A stretch of 64,000 nucleotides of DNA from positions 80,776,060-80,840,059 of the forward strand of contig CM060680.1 of NCBI GenBank assembly GCA_030686995.1, written 5' to 3'. This document shows positions 35,603-49,440 of this stretch, one piece after another (the first letter of the stretch is position 1; the number at the start of each line of letters is the position of its first letter). The notes below the pieces were generated by a model. That model was not told the DNA's origin. It ran no database searches and worked only from the letters and a program-made list of their open reading frames with translations. The DNA comes from Artemisia argyi. Lineage: Eukaryota; Streptophyta; Magnoliopsida; Asterales; Asteraceae. A program made the translations under genes and the position numbers.

Positions 35603-36607
35603 TGTCACACCCCCAATTTACCTGACTTGCAGCGGAATGGAATATCTGGGGGTGTCTGTCATAGCATCACAGTTACAGTTACAATGAACGACCTAAAGTG
35701 TCGTTTGGAAAATACTTCGTTTGATCATTGAAATAATCCAGAGTTTACAATATGAGGTCCCCAAAAGATGTTGCAAGTTTATGAAAAACAAGTCATACTA
35801 GATCAAACGTTTACATAAGTGCATGAAATAATGGTGAGCCGCGTCGACCCTACGACTCCATGAAGGTCCAAATGCATGTCACATGAGCTACCTTAATAAC
35901 CTGAAATACATTGCTAAAACGTCAACACGAATGTTGGTGAATTCCATAGGTTTATAAAATGTAATGATGTACGGCCACCACAAGTATAAGTGCATGACAA
36001 AAGTCACGTAAAATAGTACAATAGACCATAAGCTCATGACCCCGAAGCTATGACTGATGAAATTATATGCCCCTCCCGAACGTTTTACCAGAACACTCCC
36101 AAAATGTCAAAATGAAATGCATCCGCTTACTGTTGGTAATAACTACCACGGATGGAGGCGTCACCCTCGATAGATCTATCCACTCACTCTCGCTTACCGG
36201 CAAATTAACGGTTCATGATAATAAATAGGGGACTTTAACTGGTTGGTAAGGCAACTTAAGCAATGTACATAAGTTTTGGAACTTGGGCTCGTACTAAAAT
36301 AATTGATGCAATGTATACCCCCGTGGGATTTGAAATCAAAATATTGTATTGAAAACGGGGCTATGAAAACTCACCTGATATGATGGTACCATGAACATGT
36401 AATGAGCTGAAAAACAAGGCGCGCACACTAGCCGCAACCTAATATGAATGATGATCGATCTACTTTAGATCATGAAATGATGTTATGAATGTCCATGCAC
36501 ATGTTTCCTATACCACTCTACTCTTTGAAAAACACTTGTTGTTATCAAAAATAATATATATTCCAAGACTTAGGAAAATATGGCCATTAGAAAAATAAAA
36601 CTAGTTG

Positions 36608-36703
<96 letters not shown>

Positions 36704-38665
36704 TATGTATCCATGTTAGTGTTGAAATCCTCGGTTTGAAATCCTTGAAATAACGCCTTGTAGTGATAAAAATATACTCGTAATCACTAATACTTCGTTA
36801 GTTATGAATTTGGGTACTTGGTATTATTTCTAGAAATCTAGAGTTACTACGTAGTTTTAGCGTTATTATTTCTAAAAGCTGTCAAAACAATATTAGTTTT
36901 GCCGATATTGAAACGTGAATATCTTTGTCGTTATAAGTCCGTTTTACTTGTTCTTTATATCCACGGTTACGTCTTAGTAAGTAGTAATATATTTTGGAAA
37001 GCTTGGCTCCTCCGGGTTACGTCTAAAGCCTCTTTTTGTCCGACGAAAAACGTCCAACAGCATGTATTTTTCCGGAAAAATAGTTTTCGTCATTAAACTT
37101 GCAAAAATCATAACTTCTTCGTTATAAACTCTTTTTAATCCGTTCTTTCGCCTACGGATTCGTTTTTGAAAGTATTTTCTAAAAATTTTGCCAAAGTTTA
37201 CTTTTTGTTTACTGATTTTCCTGGATTTATAAAATGGGACAGTATGTATATATTCTTGTTACAAATCCATTTTTCATGTCAAAAACTAGTTTCTACTTCA
37301 ACCAAATCTCTTGCAAACACCACAAAGCTATACTAATCCTACCATACACCTTCTTAGGGTGCCATGGGTTCCTAATCACTAGTAATCATGTTAATTTAAC
37401 AAAGGAACACCTAAATCAAAATCTAGGGTTTGTATGTTCAAAAAGTTAACAAAAATAATGTGGTATAGCTAACTTGTACATGAAATTAAGCATGAAAACC
37501 ATAAGATACAAGTGTTAATTAGATGAAAACATGAAAATAAATTTGATAACTCACTTTGAAATAATGGGTGATTAGATGATGAGAAAACCTTGAGTTACTT
37601 GTGTTTTTGTTGTAAGATTCTTGATTAGGAAGGTAAAATGAACAACTTCTATGCTTTAACTTTTGGAAAATGATCACTTGATCATGGTGTATGAGTTTTG
37701 GTCGTGGGTTTGATGTGGAAGAGAAGAGGTTTTGAGCTTTTGATTCTTAGAAAATTGTATGTTTATGTTTTTGAGGTTTTTGGTAGATATTTATCTAATT
37801 TCAATGGCATACTTGTAATTATATGGTCAATGTGAAGACTAATGAGGGGGGGGGGGGGCTGCACATGTTAGTTAAATGTGTGTGGGATGCTTGGTAATCT
37901 AGTTCACGGAGTCGGTTTTGGTTCCGTTAATCGCAAAACGTAAAGTTTTAAACCGCGAAACGTAAATTCGGGCATCGTAAAAATATGAAACTTGAAAGAA
38001 TGACTAAACTTGTCAAAATACTAAATAATAAAATAAAAATGAATGGTAAGTTCCATCGGGTTGCTTGAACGTTGTTAAAACTGGAAACGCGGGTTAAAAA
38101 CGCGTAATTCGCGTAAAACGCTGAACTGGAAAACGTAAAATTCCAAAATACTGGGTAAATGAATGTAATAACTTTTATGATGATATAATGGATATAAAAA
38201 TATGTCGGGACCATTGTGGGAATATTTAGATATATTCGTCGTGTTTATAAACCGGGTGTTAACGTTTATTATAAACACTTATACGTAAAACGTTAAATGT
38301 ATCAAATATATAAATTTGAAAATCCTAAGAGTGGTATAACATGAAAATGACCTACTGATGATATGCAGACTATCTCTAGTCCGTATGAAATGTCCTTACT
38401 GATAATACATGAATTCGCACCTGAACCAATACGGTTACGCGAATTTAAATACCCGTAAACTAAATTTACGATGAAATGAATAATGCACGTGAATGATGAA
38501 ATTTCTTCTGGAATGAATAGTGTTCAATGAATAGTAAACTTTCTGAATGCTTCTCGGAATGTCAAACTGACACCAAATATGATGAATAGTAAAACAATGA
38601 ATAGTGTTTGATGAATGGTGTTTTTCCAAAGTTTGGGAAATGACCTGAAATGGTGAGTTGTGACA
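35603..38665 (-). repeat. Element D 3' LTR (left, 3.06 kb)
   Basis: TGTCACACCCCC...GAGTTGTGACA; direct repeat of 44039-44863 plus 49182-51410, very similar. Contains (AT)n at 36610-36701 and a G run of 13 (37846-37858). Open frames in it (36899-37096, 37948-38214 and others) recur in the partner LTR and match no known protein. Confidence 0.93.
36610..36701. repeat. (AT)n microsatellite in D 3' LTR
   Basis: About 46 AT units; about 37 in the partner at 49365-49438. Confidence 0.95.
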
Positions 38666-39700
38666 GTCTTCCCCTCTAAAAGGAACTTCGTCCCGAAGTT
38701 CAGTTTATGTTGGTTTCTGAAAACATATTGGTGAAAAGGTGATGATATTCGAGAATTCCAGCGAACTCTAACGATAGGAATTCGACTCTGATTCAACTGT
38801 TTGACCACACGGTCCATGATTTCTGTTGGTTCTCTTACAAGGTCTGAGTTTGTCCTTGGGTTGGATTCCTTTCCAAACGGGATTATGAGTGACTAATCTG
38901 TAAGTCATTTCTTGAGATTTGAAAATTGTGAAACATGTTTGTGTAATCCTGTTGTTCTCTAACAAGGCTCAAGTCTGACAGCCACTAGGCCTACTCTGTC
39001 TGAAATATTACATGGTCCAGTGTATATCGGGTTTAACTTTCCAAGTTTTCTGAATGATATCATGCCTTTCCTAGGCAGAACTTTCTGCATAACTCTGCCT
39101 ACCAACTTGAAGTTTTAATGGTTCACAACTTATTGAACTTGTAACTGATTCGTGACTTGTAGAAAATTTTTGGTTATTTCATGAATGCCTACTAGACTAG
39201 TGAGTTGAGCTTTTTCCGAGTTTGGCCCATCAATAGATGGTCTGCGCTTCTTAATGTTTTAAATATGACACTGGTAATATATACTGCTGAATTCTGCCAG
39301 AACTCAAGTTTGTATGCTAGTTGGTCGATTCTAAAATGAATCTTAACTGGTCCAATATGCTAAAGGTTCAACCTCTCTTGTTATCCAATTTGTATCATGC
39401 CAATCCAAGGCAATGCTTTTAACTTAGTTTGTTCTCCCACTTGAATCTGGATGGTTTGTTGTTCAGGATACCCAATCCAAATGATGTGTGTTATGTACCA
39501 ATCTAACTTCTGCCAATTTCTCGCTGTTGGTGTGATAACTATTGTTGTAGATGAATTTGATTTATGTTGAGTGATTAGTCCAACCATTTCTAGGGTCAAT
39601 CACTCATGCTCTGAGCATACTTTCCTATGTTTGAATTGTTCTCTCGCCTTGACCATCGGTCTGAGGATGATAGGTGATGTTTACATCTAAATGGGTTTCT
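38666..39700 (-). pseudogene. Ty3/gypsy integrase and pol C-terminus, decayed
   Basis: Pieces in order on the - strand: NITYHPQTDGQGERTIQ (39690-39631), the conserved integrase YHPQTDGQ motif; later GMISFRKLGKLNPIYTGP and RVGLVAVRLE (39105-38965), the integrase C-terminal strand region; SRIPIVRVRWNSR (about 38785-38749), the usual pol tail. They lie in different frames with stops between, so the gene is dead. The 3' boundary is CGGGACGAAGTTCCTTTTAG and a short purine tract next to the LTR, typical of Tekay-type chromoviruses. I do not see a convincing chromodomain. Confidence 0.8.
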
Positions 39701-41930
39701 GAAGGAAATCCTGAAATGATTACCTGAAGTCCAATGTGAATCGGTTTCCTAAACAGGAATAACTGATATGGGTACAATAAACCTTTGTGACTAATTCCAC
39801 AACGTTCGGTCCTTCGAACTTGGCATTATCTAAAAGGGATAGAATATAGGTAACAATTTGAGTCCTTGTGTTTTGTTCCAACGGATGATAAGACATATGT
39901 CCTTCTTTGTCTATTGGGTTTGGTCTTCACTACTGAAGTTCGTGATTGATTTGTGATGTCCTTCCTAATTCCTTCATCACATATTCCAAATATTCTTTAT
40001 TGTCAAGTCACAAATCCTAAATGCATAAGCGATGTTGTAGGGAAATTGGTTCTGGAAATTTGTCTCGCGATTGTGAGTTTTGGTTGAAATCTTTTTCTGA
40101 ATAAACGAATTTAGAAAATGGAGCAAATGATTTACTGAGTAATATTTTTCTTGATGATTCAAAATCCAGTAGTTATGAAATAGGAAACTGTTTTCAAACA
40201 TGTTGTGATTAAAACTGCTTACCAAAGTTTGATATCTATGTATATTTCTCTTTGTACAATAGTGTTGCTAAAGATTGACCAAAAAGGATTGTACTTGTTC
40301 AAAATAGGAATTTCAGAAATCATTTTTCCACAAGGTATGTGATTTATGTAAACGCATCAACTTTATTTAAAAGTGAAAACACTAACAAGGATAAAATGGT
40401 AGAATGGGAAATGTTCGCTTAAATGCATAGATGTCTTAACATTTAGTTCCTGAGGTTGGATAATGCCTATTGGTGATTATCAGGCATAACTACAAGCATA
40501 GGTATTTAGACTAACTTAAGTCCTGAAATATTTTATCGTTGTAATTGTCAAGGCGAACGTATCACTTGATGTTGTGTCGATGAATGTCTATTCTGTTTTC
40601 CCATGTAGATGAGGAGATATGTTCTGGTTTGATCCCTTGCTTGGTATGAAGGTGAGGTTATCTGAAATTTCTAGAGACATAATGCCTTAGGGGAATCTAC
40701 ATCGATATTCTTGATTCAAACAATTGTCCTTTGTGAAAACTTACTGCAGGAAAGTTTATGTATGGATGAGGCCATGTTTAAATGAAATGTTCTACAGTCT
40801 CAATTAGAGGCTTGGTTTATTTCTATTGTGTTGTCTTGCGGACATTTATATTGAGTTCAATCTTGTAGCTCTGTCTAGCTAGTACCCTTAAACGATAGAA
40901 TTTGACAACTAAGTCAGAGATGATGATTCGGATGGTCTCGCAGTATCTTAGGATTGTTGTTGAGTTATGAATTCTCTCACTATATACTTCTAGTCCTGGT
41001 TAGTAGTTCTGTAATCCTTTCGTTGCTTTTATTGTACAGAGGAATCCTGCATGTAATTGGTATGGAAAGTCTCTCTTAGGGAAGTCAATGGGAAAAATCC
41101 AACTTAATGGCTAAGTGAGTGACAGGTGGGGTAAGTATCCAGGGATAGTTCGGAAAAAGGGATGTTTATGGAAGAGTTCCTTTGTTTACAAAACTTTTAA
41201 ATAAAGATTGTTATTAACAATCCTTTGAAAAGGTAATTATTTCCTTCATGGCATAATCCTTCCTGAATTTTACATAGGTGATCAGGCTATGTACAATTGA
41301 GGACTAATGATGCGATGTTAGATTTTGTCAAAATATCATAACTTTTCTCAAAAGTTTTAGATGGTGTTCAACGCATTGTTATTAAAATGGTATCCTGATG
41401 TTTTCTTTCAAGTAACATGAAAATTGCCTCGCGTAATAATAGTCAATACTTGGTGTAATGACAGAAAAATCAATTTATAGGATGGTAATAAAATAGCTTA
41501 CTTCAGAAATTTTTCTGTAAAACAATTTCCCCATATGATAGTAAAATAGCTTGAATGGTGTATTGGATACGTGGGTGAATCTTGTCGAATGGTAATAGTC
41601 TACTAATTCATCAAAAACGAAATCAGCCTAATCCCTGATAAGACAATGCTAAAATGTTGCGAAACGATTGAAGTTTGAGCAATTGGGATAGGAAATGGAG
41701 TAAACGATGGTTATGATTATCAAAAAGGTAGCAAAGGATAGATACTACTTTGGATAGAAAGGTGCTTAATACAACTAGGTTATGTCATCGTACCAATGGT
41801 AAGTACAAAAGGAAAGATACAACCCTAAAGGGCTCGAACTACGGTTTATATATTGAAACAAGGCTCCTCCTGCTGAAGCATTGTTGTTATCCTTGATGTT
41901 GCTAATATCCTGACGGTTCTCTTTCAACAG
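39701..41930 (-). other. Element D pol region, unrecognisable
   Basis: RT and RNase H would be expected here. I cannot find YxDD-type or other RT motifs in any frame; only short open frames occur (39977-40225). Either strongly decayed or replaced. Confidence 0.5.
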
Positions 41931-41934
41931 CTCA

Positions 41935-42905
41935 CGCTATTCCTCGAGCGATTTAGTCTTGATTCCAAGTTCCTGATTTTTCTTGTTCCTTAGCTCCGGG
42001 CAGTCATTCTTGAAATGCCCTAAGTTTCCACATTTGAATCAACTCCCTGGGGTCTTCTGATTTGTGAGTTTCCTACAGTCTTCAGTCCAATGACCCCGCT
42101 TCTTGCACACTCCACACGTTTTACTGCAATGACCTCGGTGATGTTGATTACACAGGTTGCAGTAAGGTAACTTTCCAATATACCTTCTCTTTGTGTACGA
42201 TTCTGCAGCAAAGGCTCTATTCACTTCTTGTCCCTTGGGTGATTGTTGAGCAGCATTACAACCTAGATTGTTGTTCCACTTCCGTTTATTGTCACTATTG
42301 TTTCCTGATGTCTTGGCATGAACTATGAGTTCCTTTGCTTCGATCGCCATTTTGATAGCTTCAGACATGGTATCGGGTTCCCATGCGATGACCAACATAC
42401 GAATTTCATTTGAGAGTCCCCCAATGTACCTTTCAAGTTTCTTGCTTTCCGGTTCATCCATTACAGAATCTAGTCGTGTTAATTCATAAAAATGAGTAGT
42501 GTACTCGTCAACATCATTTCCTACCATGGTAAAGTTTAGTGTTTCCTGTTCCTTTGCTCGTAATTCACTTCCTACACCAAATGTTATACTCATCATCCTT
42601 CTTAGTTTCTCCCAAGAGTGTAAGTAGGCAGCATCAACTCTCACCATCTTAATATGTTTGGTCCACCATTCCTGGGCATGATCTTGAAAAGTGCATGTGG
42701 CGAACTTAACCTTGTCTTCCTTACGATAGTCGCCACATCGAAATATTGTTTCTATTTCTTCAAACCATTTGAGAAATTCCTTTGTGTTTCTAGTTCCGCT
42801 AAAGGAGGGAGGATTGCACCCCATAAATTCCAAGTGAGTAAGTTCCTTAGTGAGGGCGGTGGCTATGTTCTTGGCAATGACTTGTCCAACAGCAGCTTGC
42901 GTCAT
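41935..42905 (-). pseudogene. Element D gag (Ty3/gypsy), nearly open
   Basis: Open from ATG 42905 for 288 codons. Capsid motifs: LEFMGCNPPSFSGTRNTKEF, WFEEIETIFRCGDY and DHAQEWWTKHIK; then ERYIGGLSNEIRMLV. Zinc-binding part: CNLCNQHHRGHC (about 249-260) and CGVCKKRGHWTEDC (264-277) intact. After a stop at 42039, the same frame goes on to FKCGNLGHFKNDCPELR (a third knuckle) and a stop near 41940 (LEE then stop). So gag has one premature stop between its second and third knuckles. Upstream about 1.1 kb of leader separates it from the primer site. Confidence 0.88.
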
Positions 42906-43844
42906 GCTTGGAGTGGTTTGCTTAAATCTTTCTTCATCAAATCATAAGTGACCATGAGGATATATAGTTAATCAAAGTCATCATATTCACAACACATGAA
43001 TATAATACATGAAAATTTCGGTCTACGTGAACCGGTATCACAAATAGCACAACCATTTCTTACATAGTAGAGTCACACTTGATATATTTGTTTGTACAAC
43101 AATCAAAAGACAACAAGTTCTTTAGACTATGTCCCACACTTTCTGTGGCTAGGATAATAGTAAAAGCTAGTGAGGATATAAGTCTGGTCTAGGGACTTCC
43201 TGGTGTCCCTCTGTGTGAAATCAGGTTTGTGGCATCATGAGGTCGAGATAGTCCTGATGTGGTGTCTGAAGTTGTGCATCGATCAAATCTCAAATAATGT
43301 AGGTTCTGAACCATTCCTGAAGAATCTGCGGATGTTTCTGTTGAGTCTGTGATATTGGTATTATCTACTAGGTGTTATCTAGTTCATGGCAAGTGGGAAT
43401 GGAAAAGGAAAATGACAATGATGGTACTAGTGAATAGAATACTACCCTCTTTCGCGCTACCTCGCGACATCTAAGAGGTAAAACTGAAGTACGCACTGTG
43501 GGACGACCAATAGTGTAATAATTAACTGATGGTGGTGGTAGTACCTGAGTAGTGAGTGCTCTACTAGTGATGGAAAGAAACATACCATCTTCCTTGCAAT
43601 AAACATCCTAATAAGTCCATTAAGATTAAGTCTGAATACTCTACCAAAAGGCATTCTATGTATGGGCTGAATGATAGGAAAACCATGTTCCTATGGCAAA
43701 TCAATAGTGTTAATGGTGGTGTAAGTGCAACTGGTGGTATAATGGTAGTGGAAGATGACAAGGCAACTTCAATGTCGGAATCCGATAAAAGGATATCAGG
43801 GTGAGTATTTGAAGGCATGTCACTTGTGAACCAGGTCAATAAAA

Positions 43845-43883
<39 letters not shown>

Positions 43884-44020
43884 TATGAGTATAAATAACT
43901 CGCACAGGGTATGCATGAAACAACATGTATCATGATTATGCACTTATGATGAAATGATGAGATGCTATGCTGATTTGGTTATAGTCTAGGGTCCAAGATA
44001 CATCCTAGTTCGCTATAACC
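42906..44020 (-). other. Element D leader
   Basis: No protein recognised. Contains (AT)n at 43847-43880, which creates an artificial Ile-Tyr repeat frame. Confidence 0.6.
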
Positions 44021-44023
44021 TTA

Positions 44024-44035
44024 GCTCTGATGCCA
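44024..44035 (-). other. Element D primer binding site (tRNA-iMet type)
   Basis: On the - strand TGGCATCAGAGC, three bases from the LTR; identical to that of element A. Confidence 0.85.
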
Positions 44036-44038
44036 ATC

Positions 44039-44863
44039 TGTCACACCCCCAATTTACCTGACTTGCAGCGGAATGGAATACCTGGGGGTGTCTGTCATAG
44101 CATCATAGTTACAGTTACATTGAACGACCTAAAGTGTCGTTTGGAAAATACTTCGTTTGATCATTGAAATAATCCAGAGTTTACAATATGAGGTCCCCAA
44201 AAGATGTTGCAAGTTTATGAAAAACAAGTCATACTAGATCAAACGTTTACATAAGTGCATGAAATAATGGTGAGACGCGTCGACCCTGCGACTCCATGAA
44301 GGTCCAAATGCATGTCACATGAGCTACCTTAATAACCTGAAATACATTGCTAAAACGTCAACACGAATGTTGGTGAATTCCATAGGTTTATAAAATGTAA
44401 TGATGTACGGCCACCACAAGTATAAGTGCATGACAAAAGTCACGTAAAATAGTACAATAGACCATAAGCTCATGACCCCGAAGCTATGACTGATGAAATT
44501 ATATGCCCCTCCCGAATGTTTTACCAGAACACTCCCAAAATGTCAAAATGAAATGCATCCGCTTACTGTTGGTAATAACTACCACGGATGGAGGCGTCAC
44601 CCTTGATAGATCTATCCACTCACTCTCGCTTACCGGCAAATTAACGGTTCATGATAATAAATAGGGGACTTTAACTGGTTGGTAAGGCAACTTAAGCAAT
44701 GTACATATGTTTTGGAACTTGGGCTCGTACTAAAATAATTGATGCAATGTATTCCCCCGTGGGATTTGAAATCAAAATATTGTATTGAAAACGGGGCTAT
44801 GAAAACTCACCTGATATGATGGTACCATGAACATGTAATGAGCTGAAAACAAGGCGCGCACAC
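44039..44863 (-). repeat. Element D 5' LTR, first part
   Basis: Matches 35603 onwards; interrupted after GGCGCGCACAC by E. Confidence 0.93.
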
Positions 44864-45350
44864 TGTAACACCCCCAAAATCATCACGTCAGCGGAAGACT
44901 TAAAATGTCAGCGGAGGACTTTTTGGGTGTTACTTCGAGGATCTTTGTCACAATCATAGAAAACGACAAAAAGTGACGCTTTAAAGTTTAATTCATTCAA
45001 AATACCAAATATTCAAGACATCAAGATGTTTCATAATTTAAACAACAAGTTTATTATGTCAAAATGTTTATTTAAGCCCATGCCGGGTTACAAGCCCACT
45101 CCGTGCCTTCAAGTTCCTTCTTGTTTAATTACCTGAGATAAACACATGCTAAAAGTGTCAACACAAAGGTTGGTGAGTTCATAGAGTTTATAGTTTAAAT
45201 CATTAATTAGAAAATGAGTGATTTCCTTATCAATTCAAAAATAGTTCGTTGGGTTGCCCTTTACCGGGTCAACACCCAAAATAGTAGTTGGTTTATAAAT
45301 CCATTTAACACGAGTTTCGATATTTGGGCCACGTTGTTGCGTCCATAACA

Positions 45351-45500
45351 TAAACAGTTTACGATGAACCGTATTTAAACAGTTGAAACCGTATCCAAAC
45401 AGTTTGTGGGGAACCGTATTTAAACAGTTGAAACTGTATCCAAACAGTGTGTGGAGAACCGTATTTAAACAGTTGAAACCGTATTTAAACAGTTTGTTCC
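45351..45500. repeat. 45-bp tandem repeat in E
   Basis: About three units of AACCGTATTTAAACAGTTGA plus a second diverged half, ending TTTGTGGGG. Each unit is itself two related halves. It makes an apparent 15-residue peptide repeat on the - strand (FNCLNTV...KLFGYG), which I regard as a by-product. Confidence 0.85.
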
Positions 45501-46771
45501 ATAATTCCAAATATCGATAGTAAAATCGTTAGAAAAGTTGTTACACATGCATTTCTTCCAAAGAGTTTATAAAACAGTTAAACTATAGAAAGTGTAGCTA
45601 TGAACTTATAGTAATATGTAAATAGTTAACGAGTACTTGTAAAAGTATAAAGCAATAGTTAAGCATGTATCTCCCCCAAAAACGTGTATAAATCATTATA
45701 AAACAATTAAGAGTAGGGGCTATGACTCACCTGAAGATTATGATAGGCATAGATAACGTAATGTCAGAGATAGAATGGAAACAACTTCAAAGATAACCTG
45801 AATGATATGGAAGTTCGAGATAAGTTTGACTTATCGAGAATAGTGATTCGAATAGTGTTAGATGACAGAATGACTTTTGTGGCAGAGGTGGCTTGCGTGG
45901 CAAAACGCTTAATAGTTCAAGAGCAAGTTATATACTATATAACTTGTCTTTATGTACAAGTATCGTTTATTATTTATATTTCTCATTATAAATAAATGAT
46001 ATGTATCAAAAGTTGATAAATGATAAATTATAGTAATTGCAAGTTTACGTCAGGTTAAGTGGACCGATGAGTTTTATTGTAATAATAATCATTACTTAAT
46101 GTGTATTCAAGTTAACCGTTAATAACGTCAAGTTATATAATTTACGTTATAAATTATATATATTCAGAAATATATAGTTATTCGTATTTAACACTTCATT
46201 ATCGCCTCCAAAGGTAGGTCTCGTTATATGTTACTATGATATAGTCATGAAATGTTAATTTGTCAAGCTTAATTAAGCTGTTATGTAAACTTTTAAACTA
46301 TGCCAATGTTACTCTTTTAAATGATGTTCGTCTTTAGCCCAAAATAAATATGTTTACAACTAGTAAAGGTTTTCAAGAAAATGATAATAACGTCAAGTCA
46401 TATGTTTTATAATTCAAGTTATTATTTCGTTATAGTCTCACAATGTAGCTTCCGATATCTTATATTATGATGACGTCATAAAACATTACCTTTTCAATTT
46501 ATATTTATTATTTGGTTAGTTCTCGAGGTGTGAAAATATGTAAAGTATATTCTTAAAATATATTAGGATGAATATATTATTTATAGTTTACACCGATGTG
46601 GTTACCAAATGAAATACGGGTTAGACAACCTTATATAACAAGAAGCGGTCAAAATAAAATATGCGTATTAACTTAATAAAGTTTTTAGGCAAGTTGATAA
46701 GTTATCCGAATTGGAGGGTCGGAAGTTGTCAATAAGTGAAAGTTAAAAATAGCAAAAATATAATTTAGTTA

Positions 46772-46840
46772 CCACTCAGGCTCGAACTCGCGATCTTTAG
46801 TATAAACACGATTATCTTTACCAACTAATCCACTAGACCA
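46772..46840 (-). other. tRNA-derived relic (A-box and B-box like)
   Basis: On the - strand TGGTCTAGTGG (46840-46830) resembles a Pol III A box, as in tRNA-Glu, and GTTCGAGCC (46787-46779) a B box/T loop, 62 nt from end to end. I cannot form a full cloverleaf, so this is a tRNA pseudogene or SINE-head fragment, not a functional tRNA. Confidence 0.4.
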
Positions 46841-48220
46841 TTTGTGTTATATTTCACCAACTAGTCCTATTTAACTGTTGCCTAAATGTTTTAAGTTTTA
46901 TATACATTTCAGTTTGAAACGTTGGTGATTATATATCTTGCTTTCTCTAAAAAAAAAAAAAAAAAATAGCTGTTGTTTAATACTCGAGGCCCAAACGAGC
47001 ACCAAGATAAGCTTGGCTTATCTTGGAGTTTTTGTGAATCAATAAAACGAGTTCAAGTTCTAAACATTTGGCTGTCCTCATCTGACCAAGTTTCAAAAGT
47101 TGGTGTACCATTTATATAGACGAGACCATGCAAGCTCAAATGAGTCACGAGTTGGGTTTTCTTCATTGCATGGCTACTCAAGTATTAATGATAGGTTCAA
47201 GGTGAGCTTTTCACAGCAACTTATTACTATAGTTTATTTGTTTTCAAATTGTTTTCTTTCTGACTTGTACTAATGAGTAGGTTACTACATGGGTTGGAAT
47301 AACTAAGTTCAAGTTTTAGCTTATCAGTGAGCTTATCAAAGTAGCTTATTAGTAAAGTATATATTAATATTTTACCACACAAGCTTAGCCACACAAAGAC
47401 TTTGATGCCACGTTTGTATACAATATGTGTGACGAGAGCACAAGCTGATCAGAGTAGTACGATATAAAGCATTATGGTAACTAAAGTGTACGTATCAAAG
47501 GAGAGATATGAGACTTACATCACCCCTATGGGTGGGTAGGACACTCGATATGGCCTAGGATCAGGAAAGGTGACAAGGTGGCTCGCATGTGGCTCTAACA
47601 ACGAACCAAGACTAGCACCCTTTTGTTTTTCAAGTCGAGTTATACTCCTTGAAATGGGTCTAGTTTCTGCTCATACACACCACAGGAGACCACGACTTTA
47701 TGAACCAAGATTTTATGAATGTGAAGGAGGGTACGTATGAAAAGAATTATGTTGCATGGTTCCTTCTTCTCCTTTCTTTCTTCTTCTCAACAGCAACAAC
47801 AAAAGCAATAATTTAGGTTTAAGTTTGATTCAAGGGTAGTGAGGGAAGTGGAAGGGTGATGGTGTACGGCTCAGTTCAGGGCTCACTCACGAACCAAGAT
47901 TAGTTACTAGTTTCCAAAACCTTTCTTTCTCCATCACCTGGCTCGACAGAAACCCCAAGTATGTATGATTTTATGTGATGTGAGTTGTAGTGAGTTAGAA
48001 AAGCATGAGCCTTTATATACATAGCTGGAATGTGATAAGGAAGTAGGGATAAGATGTTTGCATGCATTTGGATTGGAGATTGTTGGAGGTGGCGTATGAA
48101 GGTTCATCAAATGAAACAAGTGTCGAATGAGTTCAGGAATATTGCAAGATTTGGAGGGTGATTGTATCTTGATTGCTACCAATGTCGAATGTTATGTAGG
48201 AGCTTGTGTAGTTTACTTTA

Positions 48221-48462
48221 GGTCTTATTTGAGGCAGCAAATAAGTGAGGGAGGTCACAAACTTGCACATGCTGATCTTGGGTGATACTTGGGGTAGTAA
48301 CGAGTGAGGGAGGGTGTGAGTGTGAGCTGTCGATTTACATGTATCCATATATATGAACAAGAAGGTGATAAGTGATAGAATGGAGCAGGAAGGTGGTGTA
48401 AGATATGCACATGGATTCCTTAGGCTTCATTTGGGGAAGTAACAAGGGAGGGAGGGTGAGTT
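48221..48462. repeat. Three dispersed copies of a G-rich 38-bp unit in E
   Basis: Units near 48221, 48281 and 48423 share TTGGGG(A/T)AGTAAC and GAGGGAGGGTG-like parts; spacing irregular. Confidence 0.6.
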
Positions 48463-49006
48463 GTAGGTTATAATTGAGGGAGGTCTACTTGGGTCAGGTT
48501 GTATTTTATAGATATCAGCCACGAATTACATTTCTGGTTCAAAATCTCGCGAGTCTAGACGTAAAACATTATTCCGGACAACTTTCGTGTTTTACACTTT
48601 TCCTAGTTCGGACCAGAAGGGCCTTAAAATTGGGATTTAAATACGTTACAGAAAGTTGGTGGTTTATTCGAATTTATACGAAGTGTTTATTGGAACAAAG
48701 TTATTATTTGTGTCAAATTGAGATGAAACTTGTAAGGTGCCTTAACTTGATCAATATCCTAGTATCATAATTATATTCGAAGGTTGATAACAATTGTCGT
48801 TCATGGTTCTTAGAGGTCCAATATTATTAGCGAGTACACATGGGAATTTTAGTCGGCTCGGGATTTATTTAAATTGTATTTGTCAATTATTGAAACGTAT
48901 ACTTATTAAGTATCAATGTTTTAAGTTATATATGGTATATAGGTTATTAACGTTTAGGTGTAATTGTCGTTTCAAGGTAAAAGTGAATAACGTTGTAATT
49001 GACAAA

Positions 49007-49007
<1 letters not shown>

Positions 49008-49084
<77 letters not shown>
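49008..49084. repeat. (AT)n microsatellite in E
   Basis: About 38 AT units; gives a spurious Tyr-Ile repeat frame. Confidence 0.95.
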
Positions 49085-49088
<4 letters not shown>

Positions 49089-49181
49089 TGAAATAAAAAA
49101 AATTGTTATGGGTAAAAATGGTTAATCTATGTTATGGTAACGTGTTAATCGTAGGAAAATTTTACGGGGTGTTATACACAC

Positions 49182-49362
49182 TAGCCGCAACCTAATATGA
49201 ATGATGATCGATCTACTTTAGATCATGAAATGATGTTATGAATGTCCATGCACATGTTTCCTATACCACTCTACTCTTTGAAAAACACTTGTTGTTATCA
49301 AAAATAATATATATTCCAAGACTTAGGAAAATATGGCCATTAGAAAAATAAAACTAGTTGCA

Positions 49363-49440
<78 letters not shown>

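Larger units (their letters stand above)
44864..49176 (-). mobile_element. Solo LTR E (4.3 kb), relative of element A LTR
   Basis: Perfect TSD CACAC (44859-44863, 49177-49181); the partner LTR of D reads through. The left 0.8 kb is the reverse complement of the 3' end of the A LTR, including the doubled TCTTCCGCTGAC word; the right end (GGAAAATTTTACGGGGTGTTATA) corresponds to the A LTR start with the terminal C changed. The middle is unlike A: a 45-bp tandem repeat, a tRNA-like segment and a minisatellite. No interior domain, so a solo LTR. Confidence 0.85.

Noticed and set aside
48794..49096. Open frame with a long Tyr-Ile repeat
   Set aside because: It is the translation of an (AT)n microsatellite in solo LTR E; the same holds for 43564-43926.
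44864..49176. E as a complete retrotransposon
   Set aside because: No direct terminal repeats inside, no primer site or polypurine tract; its ends match one LTR of the A type.
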